Shown: one piece after another, positions 1-9,359 of the stretch
How positions within the stretch are numbered: position 1 is the first letter of the stretch
Layout: the number at the start of each line of letters is the position of its first letter
Origin: Methylohalomonas sp034521715
GTDB taxonomy: Bacteria; Pseudomonadota; Gammaproteobacteria; Methylohalomonadales; Methylohalomonadaceae
DNA length: 64,000 nt
Direction of reading: 5' to 3'
Assembly: GCA_034521715.1 (NCBI GenBank)
Contig: JAXHLY010000001.1
Span: 300,505-364,504, forward strand
Translations under genes and position numbers: made by a program
The notes under the pieces: generated by a model
Told to the model about the DNA's origin: nothing
Seen by the model: the letters and a program-made list of their open reading frames with translations, nothing else
The model's database searches: none

Positions 1-795
1 AAATCCTGTTGTCGCCACCAGCGGCAGTTCAGTTCCTTTTCTATATCGGGGAAACCGTTTACGGTGCGGCTGCTGGGATGTGCCGCCACCCAGGGCAGTA
101 TTTCATCCAGCACCCAGCGGCGCCGGAACAGTACCGCCTGGTTGGTCCAGGTAAGATGGCGTGATGAAACGATCAGATTGTTATCCGCCGTCCGGGTAAA
201 CACATCGGGAAACAGCATCTCCGGTTGCAGCTCGACATAGGCGGCAATACCCGCCAGCCGCCGGGCCTTGGCCGGGCGCAACAGCCGGCGGACAAAAGAC
301 ATGAACGGAGATCCCCGGTCCCGGTTTATCCAGCTCTGCGGGCCGGCCGGATAATAACGCAGGTATTTATCGACCGTGGCAAAATCCTCGCCGGGCCGGC
401 GCAAATGGCGGAAACGGTAAACAGCCGCGCGTCCCGCATCGATGTCCCGCACCGCTGCGGCAAGCTGTTTCTCCGCGCTGTCCCTGTTCTCGATCAGCAC
501 GCAATCATTTTCGACAAACAGTACATAGTCATCGGACATGCTTTCCAGCAGGGCCTTGACGCCGCCATAGATGCCGCGGTTGCTGCTGTTGCCGGCCGTA
601 TCAAAGCCATATTTTTCCGCAACGGCGCGATCAGAGTCGGTGATCTCCTGGAAAAAAATCTGGCAATGATCGAACAATGAGGGAAAGCCCCGTTCGGCAT
701 AACTCGCGAGCGTATGATCGACGGTCTTCCGGCGCACGCCAGCTAAGCATGCCAAGCCCCAGAGTTACCTGCCCGTCTTTCAGATTAATCGGCAT
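1..795 (-). pseudogene. Glycosyltransferase, frameshifted and cut by the window edge
   Basis: The minus strand reads an open frame from about 730 down to base 1, through VLFVENDCVLIE (a DxD-like acidic patch) and NGFPDIEKELNCRWWRQQ near the edge. This resembles family-2-like sugar transferases placed beside FkbM methyltransferases. The ATG at 795 opens MPINLKDGQVTLGLGMLSW in a different frame, which joins the main frame if one base is restored near 727-733 (PE-KTVDHTLASY). The gene is therefore broken once as sequenced, and its 3' end lies outside the window. It ends up 27 bases from the FkbM gene on the same strand, so the two probably form a surface-glycan pair. The sugar and acceptor cannot be told. 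The family call is by motif and context only. Confidence 0.6.
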
Positions 796-822
796 GTACG
801 GAGATCCCCATGAGGCAACTCG

Positions 823-1689
823 TCACGGCCCATCTGCCATTAGTCGGTATATACTGTTCATCCGCAAGCTGTCGGTTTTTACATAGCCAAGCCTGTACAT
901 GGTCTGGACAAGCGCGGCCCGGCGTTCTTCGTTACTGTTCTCCATAATAATAACTTGTGGCAGCAATGCCCGTGGTGCGTCGGAGAAAAACGGGACAAGC
1001 GCCTGTTCTTCGGCGCCTTCTATATCTATCTTCAATATATCGACACGCCCGATCTTCTGTCCCCGCAGGGCGTTCAGCAAGGGTGTGCATTCTATCTTCA
1101 TAGATTGATCATCGTCTCGCCGTTTCTGGAGGCTGTTGCCTCCCAGATTGGTCGAATCCAGAAACAGATCAAACTCGCCGCTCCTGTCGCTAACCCCCAT
1201 GGGCAACAGAGCGATCCCTTCCCCTGCTTTCATGCTGTCGCGATTAATGTTGATATTGAACCGCAATCGCTCGTATGTCGCGGGGCAGGGTTCGAAGGCG
1301 ATGATTCTGCCCACGGGCCCGAGCACACTCGCTGCGGTCAGGGTGTATATGCCGACATTGGCGCCGATATCGACAAACACGCCGTCCGGCGGCAGCTCGT
1401 CGACAATTAGCGCCCTTTCTGACGGATCAAAACTTCGGGGCATAAACACGTACTTGCGCTCGGACACATTGTCCCCGAGGCAGGAACGAAGCCTGAAATT
1501 ATCAACCATGACATCCAGCGGTGAGCCGGCCAGGATCAACGCCAGTCTGCGTATTGCCAGCGCAAGACGCATCCCCAGCCAGTTCCCGGGGCAGCGTCGT
1601 GTTATGGCTATTAACAAGGCCGTCAGCGGACCGGGCCTATAACGACCAAAAGGGCTGTCTGTGTCCATAAAATGTTCTGGATCGGGCAT
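823..1689 (-). CDS. FkbM family SAM-dependent methyltransferase
   Basis: A 288-residue protein with the SAM-binding motif VDIGANVGIYT at about residues 106-116, the acidic end of strand 2 at FEPCPATYERLR, and the family signature KIDIEGAEE near residue 220. FkbM enzymes O-methylate sugars or polyketides. Beside a glycosyltransferase, methylation of a surface saccharide is the likely role, but this is inference. Two starts are possible, at 1689 or at the internal Met at 1668; neither has a clear ribosome site. No membrane segment is obvious apart from a hydrophobic stretch near residues 20-55. The gene lies 51 bases downstream of mnmE on the same strand. Confidence 0.85.
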   Translation of the reverse strand: MPDPEHFMDTDSPFGRYRPGPLTALLIAITRRCPGNWLGMRLALAIRRLALILAGSPLDVMVDNFRLRSCLGDNVSERKYVFMPRSFDPSERALIVDELPPDGVFVDIGANVGIYTLTAASVLGPVGRIIAFEPCPATYERLRFNININRDSMKAGEGIALLPMGVSDRSGEFDLFLDSTNLGGNSLQKRRDDDQSMKIECTPLLNALRGQKIGRVDILKIDIEGAEEQALVPFFSDAPRALLPQVIIMENSNEERRAALVQTMYRLGYVKTDSLRMNSIYRLMADGP

Positions 1690-1740
1690 TGCTTGCGCTG
1701 ATCGTCTGGTAAGCCGGTTCTGCGCTTTCTGCGTGCCGGC

Positions 1741-3102
1741 CTATTTGCCAATACAGAAACGCGAAAAGATTTCACCCAATAGATCATCAGCGCTGAACTG
1801 GCCGGTCAATACCGCCAGTGACTGTTGTGCATGGCGCAGGTTTTCGGCGATCACTTCCAGCGGCTCGTCATTTTTGATCGCCTGCAATGCCCTGTCGGCA
1901 TAACCCCGTGCATCCGCCAGGCCACGAACATGCCGTTCCCTGGCGGCGAACAGATCCTCGCCTGCGGGGTTGTAACCCACGCATTCCCTGATCGTCTCGC
2001 GCAGATAATCCAGGCCGTCGCCGATCAGAGCCGAGAGCCCGATCACCGTCGTACCCGTTTCATTGTTTTGCCGGTAGGGCGCCTGCGCCAATCTATCGAT
2101 CTTGTTGTTGACTTCGATCAGCACCGCACCTGCCGCCATTTGCTGGCGCAGTTTCGCCGCCGAGTCGGTATCCGCGATCTGATCATCATGCACCCATAAC
2201 ACCACATCGGCCCGCACCAGGGCCAAACCGGCACGGCGTACGCCCTCCTGTTCGATCCGGTCTTCGCTTTCACGCAGACCGGCCGTGTCCGTGAGCGTAA
2301 CTTGCAACCCGTCGATCATACAGATTTCACGAACAGGGTCGCGCGTGGTGCCTGGAATATCGGTGACAATGGCGGCTTCGCGTTCGACGAGTTTGTTGAT
2401 CAGGCTTGACTTGCCGACATTGGGGCTGCCGACAATGACGACGTCGATACCGCTGCGTAACAGGCGCCCCTGATCTGCCTGTAACTGCAGTTCATCGATG
2501 ATCTGCAGTTGTTCCTGCACGGAATATGTCAGGTCAACACCAATCACGGCATCGACATCTTCATCGGGAAAATCCAGTGCGCCTTCGACCCGCACCCTGA
2601 GATCGGTTAACGACTGCTGCAGGCTGTTCACGCGTTGCGAGAAAGCCCCTTCCAGCGAACGCATGGCACTGCGTGCCGCGGCCGCCGAGACACTCTCGAT
2701 CAAATCGGCAGTTGCCTCTGCCTGTAAAAGATCGATCCGGTCGTTGAGAAAGGCGCGTTCCGTGAATTCACCGGGCCGCGCCTGCCTGGCGCCCAGATCC
2801 AGGGCGGCCTGTAGCAGCAGGCGCATGACCACGTCGCCGCCGTGTCCCTGCAATTCAAGAACGTCTTCGCCGGTATAGGAATGCGGCCCCGGAAAGAACA
2901 GGACGATACCGCGATCCAATATCCCGCCGCCGGCATCACGGAAACCGCGGAAACTCGCATGGCGGGGCGGGGGCAGTTCGCCGATCATTTGTCTGGCGAT
3001 ATGACGGCAGCCGGGCCCGGAAATACGCAGTACACCGATGCCGCTGCGGCCCGGCGGCGTGGCAACCGCCGCGATGGTATCGGACTGGGCGGCCCCGCTC
3101 AT
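1741..3102 (-). CDS. mnmE: tRNA modification GTPase MnmE
   Basis: A 453-residue protein of normal family length. The N-terminal folate-binding domain begins with DTIAAVATPPGRSGIGVLR, followed by a helical domain holding an inserted G domain with GSPNVGKSSL near residue 227, DTAG near 273 and NKID near 337. It ends in CIGK, the conserved C-terminal Cys of the family. With MnmG, it adds the aminomethyl or carboxymethylaminomethyl group to U34 of certain tRNAs; a potassium-dependent GTPase cycle drives the reaction. It starts 16 bases after the yidC stop, in the usual rpmH-rnpA-yidC-mnmE order. The reading frame is intact. Confidence 0.97.
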   Translation of the reverse strand: MSGAAQSDTIAAVATPPGRSGIGVLRISGPGCRHIARQMIGELPPPRHASFRGFRDAGGGILDRGIVLFFPGPHSYTGEDVLELQGHGGDVVMRLLLQAALDLGARQARPGEFTERAFLNDRIDLLQAEATADLIESVSAAAARSAMRSLEGAFSQRVNSLQQSLTDLRVRVEGALDFPDEDVDAVIGVDLTYSVQEQLQIIDELQLQADQGRLLRSGIDVVIVGSPNVGKSSLINKLVEREAAIVTDIPGTTRDPVREICMIDGLQVTLTDTAGLRESEDRIEQEGVRRAGLALVRADVVLWVHDDQIADTDSAAKLRQQMAAGAVLIEVNNKIDRLAQAPYRQNNETGTTVIGLSALIGDGLDYLRETIRECVGYNPAGEDLFAARERHVRGLADARGYADRALQAIKNDEPLEVIAENLRHAQQSLAVLTGQFSADDLLGEIFSRFCIGK

Positions 3103-3118
3103 GGTTAATGCCGCGCCC

Positions 3119-4804
3119 CTAGTCGGCGCCTTCGCGTTCCAGGTTGCGGGTGATCAGCCACTGCTGGGCAATGGACAGGATGTTGTTGACGACCCAGTAA
3201 AGCACCAGCCCGGCGGGGAAAAAGGCAAAAAACACGGTAAACACCACCGGCAGCGACATCATGATCTTCTCCTGGACCGGGTCCACAGGCGCCGGGTTCA
3301 GCTTCTGCTGAATAAACATAGTGACACCCATTACCAATGGCAACACGAACCACGGATCGGGAATGGAGAGATCCTTTATCCAGAGAATAAACGGTGCCTG
3401 ACGCAGCTCCACGCTTTCCAGCAGCACCCAGTACAAGGCGATAAATACCGGGATCTGTACCAGGATCGGCAGGCAGCCGCCGAGCGGATTGATCTTCTCG
3501 GTCTTGTACAAATCCATCATGGCCTGGTTCAGGCGCTGTTTGTCGTCGGCGTAACGTTCACGCAACGCCATCAGGCGTGGTTGAACCTTGCGCATCCTGG
3601 CCATGGAGCGGTAGCCGGCCGCGGACAATTTATAGAAGACGATCTTGATCAGCAGCGTCAGCAGGATAATTGCCCAGCCCCAGTTGCCGGTCAGGGCATG
3701 AAACTTTTCCAGTCCCCAGAACAGTGGTTTGGAAATAAACCACAATATGCCGTAATCAACGGTCAGTTCCAGGCTTGGTGCCAGCGTCTCCAGGCGGTGC
3801 TGTTCCTTGGGTCCGATATACAAACGGTGTGCCAGCGTGCCTGTCGCGCCCGGCTCAATATCGGCCGGCGGCGTTGTCGTGCCGATGACATAGCGCGTAT
3901 CGTCGCTGTTGCGATTAATAACCGAGGTGTAATAGCGGTAGCTGGCTTCCGGATCCGACGGCAACAGGGCGGAGACGAAATAATGCTGCAGCATGGCCGC
4001 CCAACCATTGGTTATCTCGCGTTCGAGTTTCTGATCGCGTATATCGCCGAAATCGATCTTTTCATAACGGCTGTCAGGGCTCGACAGGGCCGCGCCGGTA
4101 TAGGTATAGATCAGACGCGCGCCGCCGCCATCCGGATCGTTGCGCTGTAATTGTCCATAAGCCCAGCCGCGCCAGGGGGAGTCTGAACCATTGCGCACTT
4201 CATAACGGACATCGATCTCGTAGCTGCCGCGCTGAAAAATATAGACCTTGTCTATCCCGACGCCCGTTTCACCACGCCACTTAAGCCGGACCTCGAGCGT
4301 GTCCTCCCTTTCGGTGAGCCGGTAGCGGGTCTGCTCCGGCTCGTAAAGCGTTTTGTGGCTGGGCGCGTCCCTTTCACTCAGAATCCCGCCCTGGGCGACA
4401 TAAAAAAGTGGTGCGGAATCGTCCGTCATCATGACAAACGGCTGATCCGGCTTGTTCACCGATACCGGGTAATTCAGTAAACGGACTTCGCCAAGATTGC
4501 CGCCGAGGGTGTTAATGGCGATATCGTAAACATCGGTGGTCACACGAACCACTTCCCCGCCGCCGGTTCTGGCGGCCGGGGCCTCCGGGCGACGGCTGGC
4601 GGACTCCTCCGGCATGGACGGGATGGCCTCGGCTCTGTCATCGCCTGTATCTACCGGGGCGGCCGCCGGCATGTCGGCAGGAGAGGTGTCGCGCGTCAGT
4701 TCGGTGGAATCCGGTGCCGGCGCGTAATCCTGCTGCCAGGTCTGCCAGATCATGGTTGAAACCAGGCCGAAGGCGATCAGTAAGATGAAGCGTTTAATAT
4801 CCAT
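3119..4804 (-). CDS. yidC: Membrane protein insertase YidC
   Basis: A 561-residue inner-membrane insertase. The N-terminal signal anchor is KRFILLIAFGLVSTMIW (residues 4-20), followed by a low-complexity Pro/Ala/Asp linker and the large periplasmic beta domain typical of Gram-negative YidC (about 60-350). The C-terminal 60KD_IMP core has five membrane segments, including NPLGGCLPILVQIPVFIALY and FFAFFPAGLVLYWVVNN. It inserts membrane proteins alone or with SecYEG and is essential in most bacteria. Upstream is rnpA, with only 40 bases between. There is no room for yidD, which normally sits between rnpA and yidC. Confidence 0.97.
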   Translation of the reverse strand: MDIKRFILLIAFGLVSTMIWQTWQQDYAPAPDSTELTRDTSPADMPAAAPVDTGDDRAEAIPSMPEESASRRPEAPAARTGGGEVVRVTTDVYDIAINTLGGNLGEVRLLNYPVSVNKPDQPFVMMTDDSAPLFYVAQGGILSERDAPSHKTLYEPEQTRYRLTEREDTLEVRLKWRGETGVGIDKVYIFQRGSYEIDVRYEVRNGSDSPWRGWAYGQLQRNDPDGGGARLIYTYTGAALSSPDSRYEKIDFGDIRDQKLEREITNGWAAMLQHYFVSALLPSDPEASYRYYTSVINRNSDDTRYVIGTTTPPADIEPGATGTLAHRLYIGPKEQHRLETLAPSLELTVDYGILWFISKPLFWGLEKFHALTGNWGWAIILLTLLIKIVFYKLSAAGYRSMARMRKVQPRLMALRERYADDKQRLNQAMMDLYKTEKINPLGGCLPILVQIPVFIALYWVLLESVELRQAPFILWIKDLSIPDPWFVLPLVMGVTMFIQQKLNPAPVDPVQEKIMMSLPVVFTVFFAFFPAGLVLYWVVNNILSIAQQWLITRNLEREGAD

Positions 4805-4844
4805 AATTTCCCAAACTGTCGCGGAAAACCCGCCCCGGTTGTCC

Positions 4845-5210
4845 TCAGACCCCGGTTTTCAGCCGCTGCTGCCGGTCCCAGTGCGCCCTGAGTGACTGAA
4901 ACAGCGCCTGGTTATCAGTCCTGGAGAGATTTGATCGGGCCAGCACTACCAGATCCAGGCCGCTCAGGCTTTGCTGATGCTGACGGAAGCTTTCCCGGAT
5001 AATACGCTTGATGCGATTGCGGGCGGCAGCCCGGGGTATTTTGCTGCGCGCAATGGCCAGGCCGAGTCGTGCGTGCTCTAGATGATTGTCCCGGGCCAGT
5101 ACCAGCAGGTGGTCGTCCGCGGAGCGACGCGCCTTGCTGAATACGCGCTGGTAGTCGCCGGGGCTGGTCAGCCGCCGGCTGCGGTCAAACTGTTCTGTCC
5201 CGGCGCCCAC
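4845..5210 (-). CDS. rnpA: Ribonuclease P protein component
   Basis: A 121-residue basic protein with the RNase P signature ARNRIKRIIRESFR at about residues 63-76 and the N-terminal RLTSPGDYQRVF block. It binds the M1 RNA and improves recognition of the 5' leader of pre-tRNAs. It starts 26 bases after the rpmH stop and almost certainly shares the rpmH transcript. The length is normal for gammaproteobacteria. Confidence 0.95.
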   Translation of the reverse strand: MGAGTEQFDRSRRLTSPGDYQRVFSKARRSADDHLLVLARDNHLEHARLGLAIARSKIPRAAARNRIKRIIRESFRQHQQSLSGLDLVVLARSNLSRTDNQALFQSLRAHWDRQQRLKTGV

Positions 5211-5236
5211 TCAGCAGACACGCCTGCCACACCGTT

Positions 5237-5371
5237 TCAGGCAGACAGCCGTTTACGGCCCTTGGCGCGCCGGGCATTGATAATGACGCGGCCCGCCCTG
5301 GTCTTCATGCGGGCGCGAAAACCGTGGGCTCGTGCGCGTTTGAGATTGCTTGGCTGATATGTTCTTTTCAT
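5237..5371 (-). CDS. rpmH: 50S ribosomal protein L34
   Basis: A 44-residue, highly basic protein beginning MKRTYQPSNLKRARAHGF and ending GRKRLSA, the invariant L34 pattern. The frame is open further upstream, but the ATG at 5371 is the family start and gives the exact usual length. It is the first gene of the minus-strand rpmH-rnpA-yidC-mnmE cluster and is divergent from dnaA. Confidence 0.98.
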   Translation of the reverse strand: MKRTYQPSNLKRARAHGFRARMKTRAGRVIINARRAKGRKRLSA

Positions 5372-5581
5372 GTTTGCCTGTCCGGCGCCGGACGGGAATT
5401 CCGCCTGCGGAAAAAGGCGAGATGATACTGTCAGGAAAAAACCGTTGTCAATCAATACTCAAACTTGGCGGGTCTGAAAACGTCTCGGCAGGGTGTAGAT
5501 AAGCACCTCTGTCAGGTATACACTCATTCTCCCTTCTGCATTCACACACGAATAACTTTAAAGTCTTGGGGTCCATGCGCG
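5372..5581. promoter_or_regulatory. rpmH-dnaA divergent intergenic region
   Basis: About 210 bases between the divergent starts of rpmH and dnaA must hold both promoters. One near-match to the DnaA box is seen, TGTAGATAA at 5494-5502 (reverse complement TTATCTACA, one mismatch from TTATCCACA). It is suited to DnaA autoregulation. I could not assign -35 and -10 elements with confidence. Confidence 0.4.
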
Positions 5582-6928
<1,347 letters not shown>

Positions 6929-7123
6929 TGGCTATAAGCTGTGGATAACCTACCCTGTTTATGAAAAGCGCTTTTTATACAACATTGATAAACAGCCAAA
7001 ACCCATGTGGGACGCAGCTTATCAACAGACAATTTTTTATTATAGCTTATTGATTTAGAAAAGAAAATAAAAATTATACACAGAGTAGAGCGGTATAATA
7101 ATAACAGTAACAGGTATATATAC
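6929..7123. other. Candidate chromosomal origin of replication (oriC)
   Basis: A 195-base AT-rich gap between dnaA and dnaN contrasts with GC-rich genes on both sides. It holds a perfect DnaA box, TGTGGATAA at 6940-6948 (reverse of TTATCCACA). Near-boxes are TTATCAACA at 7019-7027 and TTATACACA at 7074-7082, and a weaker one is TTATACAAC at 6975-6983. Runs of A and T at about 7028-7075 could be the unwinding element. The location matches origins in many non-enteric gammaproteobacteria. Only one box is perfect, so the rpmH-dnaA gap may contribute. Confidence 0.6.
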
Positions 7124-8227
7124 ATGAAGTTTTCTATAGAGCGTGAACAATTACTGCCGGCCTTGCAGGTTATCGGCGGCGTGGTTGAACGACGACAGAC
7201 GCTTCCCATACTGGCGAATACTCTCCTCATGGTGGATGAGGGCCAGTTGTCGTTGACAGCGACGGATATGGAGGTGGAACTGGTGGTCAGGCTGGCGCTG
7301 GAAGGGGGCGCAGCCGGCGAGACCACGCTGCCCGCCCGGAAACTCCTGGATATCTGCCGGACGTTGCCGGACGCTGCGGAGCTGAATTTTGATATCGAAG
7401 GCGACCGGGCGAAACTGAAAAGCGGCCGCAGTCGCTTTACCCTGGCCAGTCTTCCGGCACAGGAATTCCCTGCCACGGAAGTTACCGAATTTTCAGCACA
7501 ATTTTCCATCTCCCAGGGAGTGCTACGACAGCTGCTGGAGGATACCCAGTTCGCCATGGCGCAGCAGGACGTGCGCTATTATCTCAACGGCCTGTTACTG
7601 GAATTAAGTCCGGACAACCTGCGCACTGTGGCCACGGATGGTCACCGCCTGGCCATGAGTGAGGCGTCGGTTGGTACGGGGGTGGAAACACCGGTGCAGA
7701 TCATTATTCCGCGCAAAGGGGTGCAGGAATTGCTGCGTCTGCTTGAATCCAGCGACGAGGAAATTACCCTGCAGGTCAGCAGCAACCATATTCGTATCGA
7801 TACCGGCCGCATCCAGTTTACCAGCAAGCTGATCGATGGCCGTTTCCCGGATTATCAGCGGGTTATCCCCGCCCCGAGCAGCAATATTCTGGTTACGGAT
7901 CGGGATATGCTGCGCCAGAGCCTGACCCGGGCTTCGATCCTGTCGAATGAGAAATACCGCGGCATCCGCCTGGTGTTACAGGAAGGTATGCTGAGGGCCC
8001 TCGCGCACAACCCGGAACAGGAAGAGGCCGAGGAAGAGATTGAGGTGGAATATAGCGGCGACGAAATCGAGATAGGCTTTAACGTTTCCTATCTACTCGA
8101 TGCGTTGGGCGCAATCCGCACCAAGCGGGTCCAGGCCGTATTTGCGGATGCCAGCAGCAGTTGCCTGATCCTGCCGGACGGCGATAGCCAGAACAGTAAA
8201 TACGTTGTTATGCCGATGCGGCTGTAG
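7124..8227 (+). CDS. dnaN: DNA polymerase III subunit beta (sliding clamp)
   Basis: A 367-residue protein starting MKFSIEREQLLPALQVI and ending VVMPMRL, both typical of DnaN, at the standard length. Three repeated clamp domains dimerise into a ring that tethers polymerase III and many repair factors to DNA. The C-terminal VMPMRL forms part of the pocket that binds clamp-binding motifs. It lies between the candidate origin and recF; the recF start is 6 bases after its stop, which suggests co-transcription. Confidence 0.98.
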   Translation: MKFSIEREQLLPALQVIGGVVERRQTLPILANTLLMVDEGQLSLTATDMEVELVVRLALEGGAAGETTLPARKLLDICRTLPDAAELNFDIEGDRAKLKSGRSRFTLASLPAQEFPATEVTEFSAQFSISQGVLRQLLEDTQFAMAQQDVRYYLNGLLLELSPDNLRTVATDGHRLAMSEASVGTGVETPVQIIIPRKGVQELLRLLESSDEEITLQVSSNHIRIDTGRIQFTSKLIDGRFPDYQRVIPAPSSNILVTDRDMLRQSLTRASILSNEKYRGIRLVLQEGMLRALAHNPEQEEAEEEIEVEYSGDEIEIGFNVSYLLDALGAIRTKRVQAVFADASSSCLILPDGDSQNSKYVVMPMRL

Positions 8228-8233
8228 TGCCGG

Positions 8234-9307
8234 ATGCAGTTGAGCAGCCTGCGGGTATATCAGCTCCGCAACCTGGAAGATATCACCCTGACCCCGGTCG
8301 CCGGTTTGAATGTTATTACCGGCCCCAATGCCAGCGGTAAAACCGCGCTTCTCGAAGCCATTTACCTGCTGGCGCGCGGCCGCTCCTTTCGTACTCATCG
8401 CATCCGCGAGCTGATACGCCACAATCAGGACCGGCTACAGGTAACCGCGCGGATCCGGGAGCCCTCGGGCCGCGAGGCCCCGGTCGGCCTGGAGCGGGAT
8501 CGCCGGCAGACACGCCTGCGTTACGATGGCGCCAGTGTCCGCAACCTGTCCGAGCATGCCCGGCGCCTGCCGCTGGTACTGATAACACCCGACAGCCATA
8601 TGCTGATAAATGGCAGTCCGGTGCAGCGCCGGCGCTGGCTGGACTGGGCAATGTTCCACGTGGAACCGGCTTATTTAGCCTGCTGGCAGGATTGCTTTCA
8701 TGCCCTGCGCCAGCGCAATACCCTGCTCAGGCGGTCCGGTCCGGCGGACCAGCTGGCAAGCTGGGAACAGGCCCTGGCCGAATATAGCACCCGCCTGGAC
8801 GCCTTACGCGAGGGGTTTGTTCAGAAGCTTTCTTTTATATTTGAAGGGCTTATAGGAGATTTACTGGCCAGCGAGGGGGGTGTGCGGTATCAGCCCGGGC
8901 ATGATGCCGCGATGGATTACGGTAGTCAGTTGGCTGCCGCGCGCAACCGCGACCGGGAGCGGGGTTTTACCCAGGCCGGACCCCACCGCAGTGATTTGTT
9001 CTTCGAATACCGGGCAATGGAAGCCCGGGCGATATTATCCAGGGGCCAGGCCAAGCTTTATATTGCCGGCCTGATGCTGGCTTTTGCCCGAATGCTGGTT
9101 ACAGACGGCCTAAGCCCCTTGATCCTGGTGGATGACTTGCCGGCGGAGCTGGATGAAAACGCCCGCCATCGATTTATGACGGCACTGGCCGCGGTTGGCG
9201 GCCAGGCCTTTGTTACCGCCATCGAGCCGGATATGCCGGCAGACGGCTGGTCCGCCGTCTGCCGGTTCCACGTGGAACAGGGCTGCCGGGCGGAGGTGAT
9301 ACAATAG
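8234..9307 (+). CDS. recF: DNA replication and repair protein RecF
   Basis: A 357-residue SMC-like ATPase. Walker A is GPNASGKTA at about residues 33-41, and the ABC-type signature is LSRGQAKLY, followed by Walker B LILVDDLPAELDE. It loads RecA at gaps through RecR and RecO. The start is 6 bases after the dnaN stop. Two parS-like palindromes lie inside the coding sequence, at 8652 and 9264. The second is close to the 3' end, where the protein reads CRFHVEQGC. Confidence 0.96.
   Translation: MQLSSLRVYQLRNLEDITLTPVAGLNVITGPNASGKTALLEAIYLLARGRSFRTHRIRELIRHNQDRLQVTARIREPSGREAPVGLERDRRQTRLRYDGASVRNLSEHARRLPLVLITPDSHMLINGSPVQRRRWLDWAMFHVEPAYLACWQDCFHALRQRNTLLRRSGPADQLASWEQALAEYSTRLDALREGFVQKLSFIFEGLIGDLLASEGGVRYQPGHDAAMDYGSQLAAARNRDRERGFTQAGPHRSDLFFEYRAMEARAILSRGQAKLYIAGLMLAFARMLVTDGLSPLILVDDLPAELDENARHRFMTALAAVGGQAFVTAIEPDMPADGWSAVCRFHVEQGCRAEVIQ
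8652..8667. promoter_or_regulatory. parS-like ParB binding site (1)
   Basis: TGTTCCACGTGGAACC matches the ParB target TGTTCCACGTGGAACA at 15 of 16 positions, with a perfect TTCCACGTGGAA core. It lies inside recF, about 1.5 kb from the dnaA-dnaN gap. ParB loads at such sites near the origin to partition chromosomes. parA and parB are not in this window, so binding is inferred. Confidence 0.75.
9264..9279. promoter_or_regulatory. parS-like ParB binding site (2)
   Basis: GGTTCCACGTGGAACA matches the parS consensus at 15 of 16 positions and shares the 12-base palindromic core with the site at 8652. It lies near the recF 3' end, 612 bases from the first. Two such cores in one gene are unlikely by chance. 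Confidence 0.75.
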
Positions 9308-9359
9308 GCGGCTGATATCCGCGCCTGGGCGCGGCCGACGTGCTAATGGAGTAAGAATT

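Noticed and set aside
3038..4150. Long plus-strand open frame of 370 codons
   Set aside because: It lies antisense to yidC and the mnmE 5' end, has no family features, and its composition mirrors yidC codons.
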